Source: Ifrita kowaldi (Eukaryota > Chordata > Aves > Passeriformes > Cinclosomatidae). Taken from it: a stretch of DNA of 64,000 nucleotides. Position numbers and translations under genes: made by a program. The stretch is taken from the NCBI GenBank assembly GCA_013398055.1, contig VZRS01002399.1, positions 245 through 64,244 of the forward strand. The letters run 5' to 3'. Shown piece after piece: positions 1 to 12,900 of the stretch (position 1 is its first letter; the number at the start of each line of letters is the position of its first letter). Below the pieces are notes generated by a model, which had not been told where the DNA came from, made no database searches, and saw only the letters and a program-made list of their open reading frames with translations.

Positions 1-17
1 TGTGCGGAGCGCCGAGG
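1..17 (+). other. SPON1: SPON1 5' UTR end and start context
   Basis: The last 17 bases before the start codon are GC-rich and contain no ATG and no in-frame stop. The ATG at 18 has A at -3 and G at +4, a strong Kozak context, and opens directly into a hydrophobic leader. No promoter element can be judged because the window begins here. Confidence 0.7.
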
Positions 18-240
18 ATGGGAGCGCATCTGCAGCCGCTGGCCCTGCGGCTCCTGGCGCTGACTTTCCCCTTGGTGGCGAAGGGTTTTTCTGACGAAAC
101 CTTGGAGAAAGCCGCGAAATCCGAGGGATATTGCAGTCGGATCCTGCGAGCCCAAGGCACCAGGAGGGAAGGGTACAATGAATTCAGCCTCAGGGTGGAG
201 GGCGATCCAGAATTTTACAAGCCTGGAAACAGTTACCGGG
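18..240 (+). CDS. SPON1: SPON1 (F-spondin) coding exon 1: signal peptide and start of Reeler domain
   Basis: F-spondin is a secreted extracellular-matrix protein known from the floor plate, where it guides commissural axons and supports neurite adhesion. This exon encodes residues 1-74 plus the first base of codon 75. Residues 1 to about 23 form a leucine-rich signal peptide. The mature protein should begin at FSDETLE, where known F-spondins begin. The segment SEGYCSRILRAQGTRREGY and the following FSLRVEGDPEFYKPG are diagnostic of the Reeler (Reelin N-terminal) domain of F-spondin. Cys39 corresponds to the family cysteine that pairs with the one at 123 here. The exon ends in phase 1 at a consensus donor (GTAAGT at 241). 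The signal peptide is about five residues shorter than in human, with otherwise constant offset. Frame continuation past 240 is intron and should be ignored. Confidence 0.95.
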
Positions 241-3200
241 GTAAGTTGGACATCCTCTACATCCCATACTAACGCTAATGGGGAGGATAAGTGGCTCTGG
301 AGCTGTAACGCGTCTCTGTCTGTCAGCCCTGGATCCCTCTTGGCGTGTGAGTGTGTGTAAGTGTGTGGGTTAAGACCGGGTAATATACCCCCACGCACTA
401 CTTTATTGGGGATGCTTCCGTGACAAGTGAGAGGGAGTTGGGTTTCAGTGTATCACTTTACTCCCAAGCATTCCTCGTTAAGAGGAATTTCCTTTCTTTT
501 ATGAATCCTCTCTGCCGGTTCAGCGCTCGCACAAGATCACAAGTTGCAGCGATACAAAGCACACTCTTCCCCCGTTTACCTACTTCTGTGGGATTTCTTC
601 CTGTCCCTTTAAATATAACCCAGTGCATGGGAGAAGCTTTAACATTCAGCAGGAAGGAGAGGAAACTCGGAACTAATTGTTCTTGCCCTGAAATATGAAT
701 GTTAATATAATGAGTTAGCATATGGGCAAACATGATGCAGCACACTGCCAACTTCCCACATTTTCCACTTACGTTTATCCCACCCCTCTTTTTCTTCTGG
801 GTAAATGAACAGATGGTTCAAACAGGAAAGAGGCAGAGACAGTGATAACGACCACTGTAAATAAGAGATGGAGGCATTCGTTCTTCCCTGAGCATGTCAC
901 ATACAATCCTTGAAACGAACTTCCAAAACACATTTGAGTGTATTTTACTAATTAATAGGCAAATGCAGGTTTTTGGTCACTTTTCTTGCCTCACTATATA
1001 ATGCCTTCAGAAATAAACCTGCTTGTAATGTACTGTTAATCTTGTATTTTAAAAGCACTTTTGAAAGAATTTGGACATTTTTAGGTACCATAACTAACAT
1101 ACTTTGTAGGTGTCACTTTGGAAAAAAATATCGGGAGATTCTTCTAAGTGTTTCTTAGATCCAGGGTAAAGAGCTGTAAAGAGCTGATAAAATGTTTTCC
1201 CATTACAAGAACGTGGGAATCTCAGTATAGATAGGGAAAAAAAGTGTGCATGTAGCATAATGATAATCATTGAGTTTTTTCAAAGGCTGAGAAATACATC
1301 TGCAGCAGTGATTCACCTGTTTTAAGCATCAGTCTGTAACTTTGCACGATACTGATTTGATTTTTTTCCCAAAAATTGTTTTATTTTGACGTGATGTGAG
1401 GAAATGCACATTACCCACATGCTGGTTAGCTGTTCCAGACACTAGGATTAGTACCTTGAGTCTGGAAGATTTCATGTGGCAAGTCAACTTGATACATCTA
1501 CTAAGCAGGAAAAAGATGTGCCAAGTTCTTTGATAGTGACAAATGTGAACGTTCTTTAAAAGTTTTGGAATTCACTTCTGTAAAAACGTTATTGGACTTT
1601 TTCAGTCATCTACCAAAGAAGTTTCTATTGCATAGAAACGTAGGAAGAAAGAAAACTCCCAGATGAATTAGCAGAACTAATTTTCTGGAGATATTAGGTC
1701 TTGGCATTAGGAACTCAATTAATAAAATCACATTAGGTTATTATAGGTGCTTGGAAGTGAGAAAATTACAGCTAATAGTAAAAAGTTAAAATGTAGAACA
1801 AAATATGCGCCTACGTTTCTGATAGCTAGGACTGAAGTATTCAGGTGGCACATCAGGGTGTGTAAATTGCTCTTTCAGGACACCTCCTGAATGGTTGGAA
1901 GAACACAAGTAAATGTTGCTGTAACATATATGTTATCTACAGCAGCAGTTAAAACTAACAACACACAGAAAGTTTTGAGAGCTCGTTTTCAAAGGCAATT
2001 CTAGAGTCCAGCTGAAACTTAATTACTGTTTTATGCAAAAGATGGAAAATCCAACTAATGATTAAAAAACCGAGATATTATGACAGGTCTGTGGGGTTTT
2101 GTTTGTTTGTGTTTATTTGCCTGCAAGTTACTAGATGTGCAACATGGCAGAAGACTTGCACAACCTGCTCAGGGTTGGAGCAAGACATTCCTGTTTCCAT
2201 GGCCCCTGCCTGGTTTACAGCGTTCTGGATCCTTGGCACATTCCCTAGTGGGCTGTTGGAATAAACCAGTATTTTCAAGGTGGATAACACAAGAATTAAC
2301 TGCACATGCAAATGTACTCCACAAAAGTGACAGTATAGGGACATCCATTTATCTTCATGACATCGGTTTGCTGTGACACATCAGACTCTCAAGCTGCAAT
2401 GACTGGAGGAAATGTCTCAGCACTCTTGCAAGTGTGGGAATCAGGAGACCACAGCTCACAGCTGCTATTTGCCTTTGGGGAAGTTTTTATGGCTCCCCTG
2501 CCGTTATTCACCTTTAGATCAATCAGAATCTATTTGCCCTAAGGGGAAACCCTGGGTGGCTCTGTCTGTATGGAGCTGTGAAGGCTTGGTTTTCCACCTC
2601 TGGAGCTGTGACAGGAAAGAGTGGCCCTGGGCACTGAATAATTTCTCTGAATGGGTATTCACCTCCTCTGTCTGCAGACACTGGCAGCAGTAAATAAGGG
2701 CACGTTCTCCTGTCAGACAATTAAAAATGTCTTCTGCAGGACCAGGTTTGTGGGCACACCATCCTATGGCCAAGGTTCTCTCCTCCCTGCTGGTTACCTT
2801 TGACCTTGGTGGAGCTGCTCTTGCTTCCACTGAAGGTCAGAGTTCTCATTGCATTCAAAGGCACAAATGAGCCTTAAGTTTGGATGGTGCTACAGGGTAA
2901 TGATCCTTGAAAATACCCATAATGATCCTTGAAATATTGATTGTAGAGTTAGATTAATGATTGCATGAGATTTCCATGAAAAAGTGAGGCAAGTTTCATG
3001 CTATTAAAATGTAAATAAAATTGCTTCCACAAAAAGGCAGTAGTATGCCCACTTCACATGCTAACAACATGCAGCAGACATACTTTCTGCCATTATATCA
3101 TGAAATTATTATTCTGGAGAAGAAAATGAGGATTAGACTAGTTATAATCCTTACATGTACCTTTGATGTGGATGCTGTTTCTGCTTTTAATGGGATTTCC

Positions 3201-3879
3201 ACTTGTAGGTCGGTCCGCTTTCTCCGTTTTTGAGGAAAGGCTCATTTAAGCTGTTGCGCTCCATTGTATTGGCTTGAGGACTCCTCTTCCAAGGAATGCT
3301 GAGTCTTTTTCTTTCCATTTCTTTCTTCTTCCCTCAACATGAAAACACTTTGCAAACAAGCACTCATTCTATAACTGTATCAGCCATTCCCAGGTTTCAC
3401 AAAACATGGATAAAATATGGAATGTGTATTTGTTGGTACTTGTGCAAGGTACAGCACAGGATGTGAATTGTGTAGGATGAGAAAAGTCAGATTTCCTGCC
3501 TGAAACCAAAGGTGCAACTTCTTTGATCACCCCACCTTTAGCTTGGGACACTGGGGAAAGAGGAGCATGTTGAAGGTGTGTGCCAAAGTGCAACTTGTAA
3601 AGTAATTAAGAGATTTGCCGGAGGGGTGGAAGCAGGCAAACGTAACTGCTGATATGTAATCTTCCCTTTAAAGTGAAACCCTTAACTCTGAGGCTTGCAC
3701 TGAGATTTAAAAGATCTTTGCAGGACGTTCATACTGTTCAGTGAAAGTTAATTAGGGTGAAGACGGCGTGAGCAGGACTCAGCTGCTGTTTAAAATGGCA
3801 GAGTTTAGCCCAAGAACTCTCAGCTCTTATGCAACAAAGAGCCGCTCTCTTGTGAAAACCAGATGTGGTCTGACAGCTT

Positions 3880-4345
3880 CCCAGCGCTGCCCGTGCAGTG
3901 CGAGCCTCTGCCGTGCTCAACACCCAGCCCAGGGCCAGTGACCCCAGAAGCAGCCCCGGAACGAGCTCTGCCTTTGGCAGCGCTTGGGACAAACCCTCGC
4001 TCGCTCTGTGGCATCACCTCAGCACAGGATGGCTCCGAGCGCTGACAGGAACCTGCCCAGCTCAGGTGTTCCCGGGGTTCTGGCCTAGCTCAGGGCTACC
4101 AAAGCACACATCCCGCTTGCCATCCCCGAGCTAGGGGTGCACAGACGCTGTATCCCCGCGGACCTGCTCCGCTCCTGGTGCCCGTGTGTCCCCGCCGCTG
4201 GCACAGCGCGCCCGGAGCGGCCGCGCAGGGATGGACCCAGCTGAACTCCCCGGCTGGGGCTGGTTTGTTTTACTTTTCGGCTGGATGTGTTCCCGAGCCC
4301 AGCTGAGAGCACAGCTGCCTGCATGCGGCTGCTGAGTGAGCAGCG
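3880..4345. promoter_or_regulatory. GC-rich, CpG-containing island inside intron 1
   Basis: This stretch stands out from the AT-rich intron. It is visibly GC-rich and has many CpG dinucleotides, including a GCGGCCGC octamer near 4217 and clusters around 4150-4225. Short frames are open on both strands, as expected of GC-rich DNA, but none resembles a known protein. It could be an internal CpG island acting as an alternative promoter or enhancer, or simply a GC-rich patch. No TATA box or recognisable first exon was found, so regulatory function is inference only. Confidence 0.35.
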
Positions 4346-5812
4346 AGCCTGGGGGAGGGCGGCATCACTCCTCTTGGAGGAAGCATGGATTTATCCGGGG
4401 TTAAAATGACTGCAGCCACAGCAGGAGTATTGCTAACCCCAGGCATTCAAAAACTATGAGTCAGGCTGTGGAATTACCTTCCTTTTGCTTTTTTTCTGAT
4501 GCTTCTGTAGCATTTCAGGTCTCCTCTGTTTTATGGGTAGGTGCTCAGAATTTTGAAAACTGTTTGGTTTGATCTGTAACTGTGAGGAAAGTGAAAACTG
4601 TTGAGTCAGTTCACAGCTGGATCCTCTGTTTGCTTCCATACATACTTAAGTATTTGTGGTGTAACCTTTTACTCACAGTGATTCAGAGTCTTTAATTGCA
4701 TATGATATGGAAAAAATTGTTGCATGTAAAAGGCCTTTATGGCAGTTAATTTCCAAGAATCAGTGTTCAAGCAGGAGTAATGTGTTCATCTCTGTTGAGT
4801 TCAGCAGTGTGCTGTTCTCAGTTATTGCAACTGAGAGCCTGCCTGTGGGTTTTCATTTAGACAGAGCTGCAGAAGTTTGCAAAATTGGACTAATCATGCT
4901 AATTATTGGGCAGAAAATGAATTAATGAATTGGAGCAATACTTTGTAAAGTAAGCAGAAATTTTAATGGCATTATGCTGCTACCCAGTTTTGGTACATAA
5001 TATGTGAAATTTTCTTTCTCCCTCAGAATCATGACATTTAACCACATAATAAGGTTCCATGGAATGAAAAGTGTGTTGAAAATCTTGAGAGTTGGGGGAC
5101 TTGCTATTATCCAATCACTACCCCAGACTTGTACAGGTGTTTGCAGGTTTATAGGTCAAAGCATGGCACTTACACAAAAGTTTGAATATAGAAATAAATC
5201 TTTCCAATCCTTTTTTTTCACATATAGTCAGAAAAGTTAGGTATTTGTACAAACACCATGAGTTTTAGACCCAAATACAGCTGCATAATGCTAGAAATTT
5301 TCAGATAGCCTATTTTATATTTTTCTGCTACTGTATTTCTAGATCAAAGAGGTCTCCATATGTTCCAAATGAACTCTGGGGCATATTTTGAAATCTGTAT
5401 CTCTTAAGGGCAATCTATAACTTTTAGCAATGTGATTCAACCCCTCACGGCCTGTTTGTGAGAGAGGGAGTCTCTTGTGGGTACTCTTCCATGGAGCAGC
5501 CCTGGTAGCTGCAGTTTGCCCTGGAAACTGTGGGTGGTCTTCAGTTTTTATTGTGCCTGTCAGGGTTGGAGAGTGTGACAATAAAGTCCTACGAGCGACG
5601 CTGTCTGCATTATGCTTAAAGTAAAAGCTACTTTAAAGCAGTAAGAGTTCCATTTTCTGTCTCTTTTAGTTTAATTCTAGAATGATTTTTTTTTTTCCTA
5701 AAACTTCCCCCTGTTTCACGAAAGGATTCCTATAAGCTGTTGAAGAGAGTTTGACAATTTTAAAAGTCCTGCCTCACTCTTTCTGATAGTGTTCAAAAGA
5801 GCCTCAGCTGAT

Positions 5813-5952
5813 GACCCTGAGATTATCTCAGCTGGTTAGAGCCTGGTGCTAAAAACGTAGGTTCAATTCCTGTAGGGGCCATTCACTTAAGAGTTGGACT
5901 TGATGATGCTTGTGGGTCCCTTCCAACCCAGAATATCCTGGGATTCTGTGAA
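5813..5952 (+). mobile_element. SINE with tRNA-Ile-like head and CR1-like 3' tail (TguSINE1-like)
   Basis: The first ~70 bases look like a decayed tRNA gene. An A-box-like TATCTCAGCTGGTTAGAG lies near 5824-5841, and a B-box-like GGTTCAATTCC at 5860-5870 carries a CpG-to-CpA change. The region closes with GGGGCCA, where an acceptor stem would end. From about 5881 the sequence switches to the 3' end of a CR1 LINE: GAGTTGGACTTGATGATG, then GTGGGTCCCTTCCAACCC, then a decayed ATTCTGTGA terminal repeat. This arrangement is that of the tRNA-Ile-derived TguSINE1 family of passerine birds, mobilised in trans by CR1. Several substitutions show an old insertion. No clear target-site duplication was seen, in keeping with CR1 insertion. 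Confidence 0.8.
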
Positions 5953-6459
5953 CTCAGGCGTTGCTGGGTGGTGCTTGAGTGCTGCTGATGGCAAGCAGAA
6001 AGATCACACAAAGATATCTTGCACTGGCATAAAACCAGGGATTTAATCCTGATGTTGAGCATGGTGAAATCAGATTAGTCAGCACTACATTGTCTGTTCC
6101 CTGCTGGTGGATCCAGTGCTGCCTTCCTGGTCAGGACAGGCGTGTGAAGAAGGGTGTTTGCTGATATGTGGGATTGGTTTGGCAATCAGAGCTGGCAACA
6201 CAACCCTTAGGGGTCAGCTTCAGCCATGAGTTTAACTCTGTGTCCTGTTTTGCCCTGAGGATGAAGCCTAGGAAGGATATTTTGAGATCCCCCATTTCCA
6301 GAAGCTGGAGTGCCGTGTTGAGTGTAGCTGAGCTGGAGCAGGCAATGTGGTCATCTGGCATTACAGACAGAGAGGCTTTCTGTGTACTAAAATACGTTTT
6401 CTGTGCTGAGAGCAGGACAAAAGCTGAATTTAAATATTTAGGAGGTGCTCCCTCACATT

Positions 6460-6572
6460 ACCACCCCCCACCCCCCAAATAAACAAAAAACTGTCACAAA
6501 AAAAACCCCACAAAGAGGTAAACCTCCTAACATGTGTGCCCCCTCCCCCAAACCACCAGCAAAACAACCCTC
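6460..6572. repeat. C/A-rich low-complexity tract
   Basis: Runs of C (CACCCCCCACCCCCCA) alternate with runs of A and further C-rich and ACC-rich stretches. The minus strand is a G/T-rich low-complexity tract of the kind seen elsewhere in this window. No coding potential. Confidence 0.7.
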
Positions 6573-6845
6573 CTGGAGACCTGAGCAGATTATCAATGTG
6601 CTTTAAAGAAAAGTGGGGGTAAAATAAAAAAGCTGAGGTATTTCATGCCAGTGTTTCTCAGTTGATGTGGAAACTTGGACTGAACATTTTGTATTCTGGC
6701 TGGCTTGGCTCCCTGTTGTCAGTGGTCTAGCTTTGGCTAATGCCAGCTTAGAACACACACCTTTCAAACTGTGAAATTATATGTAAGTGGCTGATTTCAC
6801 AATTAATGTTATGTTTTTGTTGTCTCTCTGCTCATCACATCTCAG

Positions 6846-6952
6846 TGACGCTTTCTGCTGCCACTCCTGCCTACTTTCGAGGGTTCACGCTGATCGCCCT
6901 CAAGGAAGGAAAAGAAGGTGACAAAGAGGAAGACCACGCAGGATCTTTCCAG
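6846..6952 (+). CDS. SPON1: SPON1 coding exon 2: Reeler domain
   Basis: This 107-nt exon completes codon 75 (Val) and encodes residues 76-110 of the Reeler domain. The peptide reads TLSAATPAYFRGFTLIALKE and then a charged loop (GKEGDKEEDHAGSFQ). The YFRGFTLIAL strand is the characteristic Reeler-fold segment of F-spondin. The acceptor is CATCTCAG and the donor is GTGAGA at 6953. It starts in phase 1, matching exon 1, and ends in phase 0, matching exon 3. Because 107 is not a multiple of three, skipping it would break the frame. Confidence 0.95.
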
Positions 6953-9900
6953 GTGAGAGAGCTTTTCCCTGACCTACACCCCTTGGAGTCTTCCTTACTG
7001 CTTGCCTGGCTCAAAGGGAGGTTTTATATGCACAGCAGGACACAGACCACGTTTAAGTAAGTATAAATGTGGATGCTGACATGAGGACAATGTAGCATGT
7101 TTTATATCCCAGGCATGTTCAAGGGATCAAGGCTCCTGCACCTGGACCCCAGCTCGCTGTCCCACACTCTTACAGTTAAAAATGAGCATCAGTTGTTTGA
7201 ACTAGAGCCCAGGACACCTGAACTTTTTATCCAAAGCAAATATCAAAATCGTTCTGTTCACATTTTGGGTTTTGTGTTTCTTTGCCTTGATATTTTCGTC
7301 CACTGGGATGTAGAATATGACTCTGAGAAGTGTTTACCACAGCTGTAATGACTGTTTTATCATTCATAAATTAGATTCTGCTGTTTTATTTATGCTCAGT
7401 AGTACTTTACTTAATGAACACATTCAGTGGGATGAAATGTTTATTATGAAAAGGATTGGAATCCAGAGCAATGATTCACAAACTGGTGTTTTCAGCTACT
7501 TCATGCAGGGAATTCTGGAGATTGAGAATATATATCATATTTATGGAAGAAGGTAGAAATGATGTATGTAGGTTTGACTCTCACATGAGGTATTGTTTGC
7601 TGTTTGACTTTCCAGGCTTAGAAATAGTGAATTATATTGTTAATAACTTACATGACGTACAATAATATTGATAGTAATTTTAATAATGACTTCTAGGTGG
7701 AAGATTTCACTTGCCTCACATTTCAAGCTTTTCAATAGAAATACTCAAAAGTTCCAATTTTGGTGATCTGCAAGGAGAGAGAAATCAACATATCTTCTTA
7801 TATTTCTTCTATATTTTTGTATATAGCAAATATGGTGTACAAGTTCAGTAAGTAATTGCCCAGTTTTCCTACTGAGTTTGCTTAGAGGCCTCTGTCTGGT
7901 TTTCATACATTTTGTAAGAAAATCTAGAATAAGTGAGAACTTCTTTGAGGTTGGAATAACTCCATCTTCCTTAAAATGAAACACATTCCTATTTGGGGGA
8001 AATGTTTTTAGTATGGACTTTTTAATAAGGTTGGGTTTTTAAAGATTAAGCTACTATTGAAGGATCAGCTACTGCTAAGAAGTAGAAATAGTGATGCTTC
8101 CTCTACTTTAAAAGAAGCTTGTCATCATTAATTTCTTCATTTCAGTTGTTAATATCTCTGTGGCTGGAGCTAATGAGAAAAATTTGGCCTGAGTTTTGTC
8201 TGTATGTCTAATCCACAGTGAGAAACTCACTAAGATTTGCTGAAGTACAGAGGCATTTTGAAGTTGACAGAGTGGGAAGCAAATGAAAATTCTATATGGA
8301 TGGAAAAAAAAAAGCCCAGTGGATCTCAGCTGAGGGAAGGTTGTTTAATTAGCTGCATGGTATGGATTGCAATCTGAACTCAGTGTTCTAATTGGCAGGT
8401 GGGAGTTCCAAAGTTTATCTATAACTAGATTTTTATATCTGTGGCACAAGCAGTGCTCACCATGCTCATCCCACGTTAGCACAATTAAATGAAGTTTCTT
8501 CAGATGGTGTCTGCCTGTTCTGCCTCCGTGGATACAGACGCAAGATTCTCATTTAAGTATCCAAAGAATGCTTGCAGGGGTAGATACAGATGTCCCTTGT
8601 ATCGTGGCTGGGTGGTAGGAACCAGAAGAGAAAAGATGTTTGTTTCAAGGGTTTGCACTGTGTTTTTATTAGAAAGTGAAGATGCTAAGGGTGGCTAAAC
8701 AGCTGTGCAGAGTAAGGAAAAGCTGTGTGTACAGCAACTTGAATGCCACTCGCAGTTCTGTTTTCCCTGTGCTCAGATGGAGCATATGTCATTCAACGAG
8801 TCACACGGTGGAACAGAACTCAGGGAAAATTCCTTAATAATGGCAAGGGACTAAATGCTGCTTCTGGGCTACAGGCATAAGCCTCTGCCTCCATAAGGAG
8901 ACATATCTACTGCTCAGGTAGTAATCAAAACAAAGCACTGTATGAAGCAACTGCTTCATTTATATCAGAAAACTTTCCAGTACAACCAGGATAGAAGGAA
9001 ACGGAAGCTGACCAAACAAGATTTTCCTTCCGTGACTTAGAGACTGTAAAACATTTGATTTGCAAGCCGCTGAGTGCCACTTTCAAGCTGTGAAGCGTGA
9101 GTTACAGCACCTTTCATGCAGAAAACCTGCCTGCACTCTGTGCTCAGGCCAGACCGCGCTGGGGCTGTGGCTGCTGCTCTGCACAGCTCTGAGTGTTGGA
9201 CTGACCAGCAGGGACAGTGCCCCAAAGTACTGCAGAGGAGCACGTGCTGGAGTAGCCAGGTGGTGAAGAAGGGCTGAAGTGGAGCTTTTGGCACGGATGT
9301 GGCACATTTAGGCTGGAAAAGCACTGTTTTCAGGGGTCACGGTCCAGCTGGAGCGGGGGCAGTGCTGCAGCCCGTTTGGACGTGCAGTAAGCAGCTGCTG
9401 TACCCTCCTCATGGCTCATTTACTCTTGTGTCACTCTGCAGGTCACCAGGTACAGCCAGTCTTCATTAATCATCAAGCTGCAGGGTCGTGATCCTATAAA
9501 TAGCACAGCTGTTAAAATTCTTGGTTGGACAGGTATTTTTTTTCTGTACCCTCTTTGGCTATGTCTATACTTGAGACCTTTAGAGACTCAGTAGTTTGGA
9601 CTCCACCGTTCTAAATCTGTCCTCCTCCAAGACAACTGAGACTTTAAAATCTGATTTTACTGTTGTTTGTTCACTTAATGCAGCCAAACTTACTTTTTTC
9701 TTTTTTTTTTTTGTCCTTCTAGTACACACAGGACATAATTCAGCCGCTAAAAAAAAATCACTTTGTCTCCCACAAACACATGTTAAAGCTAAAATAAATA
9801 TGGCTAGGGAATCCAAGATGCCAAACTCAGCCACAGAAATTTGGGGATACAGTGGTAGGGCTCTTGTTCCAGCGGTAATTGTTCAGCTCAGGAGAGCAGT

Positions 9901-12900
9901 GAGGCCCTGTGAAAGCTTTGGGTATCCGTCCCATTGGCCTCTTTACACAAACCATTCCCAGCTCTTGTCATGCAGACTGCTGATCTTTCTCTTTTGTAAT
10001 GTTTAGCAACGGTCTGCAAATTGTTTCGAAGGCAGATTAAACCCGAGGGCAGCAATCACCACTGACTGACCACAGGAGTGTCTATGTAGGCCACTTGAAT
10101 CAACACATGCATGCAGTGTCATAGATTCAGTCTGATAAATAATGTAGAATATTAGAAATGTAGAGCTGCACCTCTTCTCGTCTACCTTCCTTGTTCTCTG
10201 AGGAAGGATAAATATTCCAAGAAAAATTTTGGTGGATGTTTTGTCAGTCTGTTCTGAAGTGGTCAACAAGAACAAATTATTCTCTCCAAGTTTAAACACT
10301 TCAATATATTATATTTAATAGGAAATTTAAGGAGAACTTTGTAGATCTTTTGCTAACATCCAAACTGAGTCTTCACTAATAGTGGTTAAATTGCTCTCTT
10401 ATGAGGTTGTCTTCCTAAATTAAGAATTTTCTTGATACCTTATGAGGCAGATATTCTGAAGTGTTCCTTATTCTCCCTCCAGTTCCAGACACTCTGTGCT
10501 TGTTCCTTATTCAAATTTTCATATTTTCATTGTGGGCCATATTCTTTCTGCTTTGCTTTTCCTGCAGTCAAGTTGAGATTCCAGTCCTGTGTTCCTCAGA
10601 ATTGTACACAGGAGTTGATCTGGACTCTCAGCATAACATCATACAGAATTTGGATAGAGTAATCCTTTGAGTGCCATAGAGTGGCACAGCTTGGAAGTGC
10701 CTTGTGCTCTGGATGAATCTTCACAATCTGTGCATTTTTATTCTTTTTTATTGTAGAGCTTCTTCCAATTTATCAAGCAAGTGATGAACTACAGTCCTGT
10801 CCTTCAAAATACCATTCATTACTCCAAAAAATTGGTGCTATTTGTGAACGTATTTGATAATTAAACACTCAGTATAAAAGTGATGTGAAAACACTACCTA
10901 TTTCTCTCATGTGCAGTGATGAACTGAATCACAAAGACTCAAAATTAGGCACTTCTTTGTACTGCTTTGGCATAATCACTTGTTAGATTTGTATCTTATG
11001 CCCTCATTTTTGTGATAGTTTAGTGTTAAATGTCTTCATTGCTCTCCCAGAGGTGTCCTTTTGGCTTTTTTTGTGCTAGAGTGAATAAAAAATTCTTAGT
11101 TTAGGTCACTGAATTTAACGACCCACCCGTGCAAAAGCAATGTGGGACAGTGAGCAGGCACAGCAGTAGCAAGACTGAAGGTTTCATTAAAGGTGTGGTA
11201 TTTACAAAAGCCTGAGGCTGTGCTGAAGAAGAAAACATTTAAAGAAAATTGGAGTAGTCAGCTAAGTAAGGTAAGGAAGTGGTCCTTTACCTTTAGACCC
11301 TGAAACAGCAGCCCAAACGTGTCCTTTGTTTTTGGTCATCTTTTGACGCTGTTTAGTTGGCTGATATGCTTAGCAAAGCATTTAGATTAAAAGGTGTCTT
11401 TACAACCTCTTAGAAAAGCAGCTCGTCTAATGCTGTGTTCCAGCATTTTATAGGAATCTTACATCTTCTTGATACACTGCATTTTGAAAGAAGCAGTCCT
11501 AAAAGGCTTTTATCCATTTCAAATTATTTATTCTTGCATTTATGAGAAAAGGTTGTTTTATAGTATTTAAAAGAATTAATGACTGCAATTATTTTTTAAG
11601 CTGTTTTTATATTAAAAGTCCAGGTGTACTTGGGTATTCTTGATGTTCCATTAGGTTTGTATGTTTGGGGGTTTTTTAACCTTGTATCCCAATATAAACT
11701 TATCAGGTTGCTTGGTAAATAGCTTATTCTGAGGTGTATGAAATGATGTCATTTTCTTTAACAAGTGCCCAGAACTCTCAGGTATTTTGCTCATGTTTGC
11801 ATTCTGTACATTCCCTGTCCCAGCATCTCATCACTGAAACAGAGTCTGTCATCTTACTGCTTAAAAGCATAGGGAGTAATGACCCAAAGCTGTAATTACC
11901 AGGAGTATTTTAAATAGGAAAGAATCACAATATGCCAGCTATAGAATTTGTAGGCTGAGCAGGTAGACATGAATTTTGTGTCTGTAAAATTTAAACTTCT
12001 CTTTCTTTTGCATTTGCAAGAGTATTCCCACATTTTCTTTGCATAAGGATCACTGCAAATATCCTCCCAGACATAAACTTCCTGTATTTTATAATGGTAA
12101 ACCAAGCTCTAGTTCACCTTTCCTGTAGGGTGGAATTGTTTAGCCTTGATTAAATGCTTCCACACATTTTTCTAGAACTCCAAGTTCCATATCTTGATAT
12201 TCAGGGATTAAATATGAGTTTAAAAATAAAAATCCCCAAAAAACTATCTGCCACTGCCAGTTTTAGCACCGACTGGAAAATGTGAACACTTTGAATGAGA
12301 TTAAATAGAAATATCTCTGGTACACTGGAAAAACCTCAACCTGAACCACTTATAGGCAAGATTTTGGTTAAGAAATTGTCTCAGGAGGTAGTTATGCCTT
12401 GCTTTAGAACAGTAAAAGGAAATGTAGGAGAGTGATGAGCACCAGGAGCTCGCAGAACAGAAGCAGCTCTGATAGTCATTGTTTGCTACTGATGAGGCTG
12501 TAGAAAAACCAAACTGGGTTCCAACTGCGCAGTTTTTTACTTCCTTCCTTTACATTTTTGTTCTGGTTTCAGCTCGTGCTTTGAATGAGACAAAAAATCT
12601 CTACACGGTAACATTTTTCAGGTTTTGCATGACCCAGCTCTGGTTGGTTGCACCTTGGGCACTCCCCCACCTGATTATCTATGTATCTGCTGTGTCTTGT
12701 AAGAATGAGTGATTCAAACCACAAAATTTCACTGTCAAATTCGGAAAATACAAGAAATTTCTGAATACTGTTTTGTTATGTATTTTACTACAGTGGATCT
12801 TTGAACTACAAAGATAGGTAAAAAGAGGAAATAAATATTAAATTGTACTGGCAATGCAACTTAGTTCACTGCTGAACAAAAACAGGGTTCAGTCTCTTAG

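Larger units (their letters stand above)
241..6845 (+). other. SPON1: SPON1 intron 1 (6605 bp)
   Basis: Intron from GTAAGT to a CTCAG acceptor. It is mostly AT-rich unique sequence without a supported gene. Recognisable contents are a GC-rich island near 3880-4345, a tRNA/CR1 composite SINE at 5813-5952, and a C/A-rich low-complexity tract at about 6460-6572. From 241 to 3880 and from 4345 to 5800 I see only short chance frames, with stop codons and no splice-compatible conserved peptide. Confidence 0.85.

Noticed and set aside
178..360. Alternative frames overlapping exon 1
   Set aside because: They are out of frame with the clearly conserved F-spondin reading frame and run into intron 1.
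9596..10006. A 136-codon plus-strand frame
   Set aside because: It runs through a poly-T tract giving a string of Phe residues, with no homology and no splice context.
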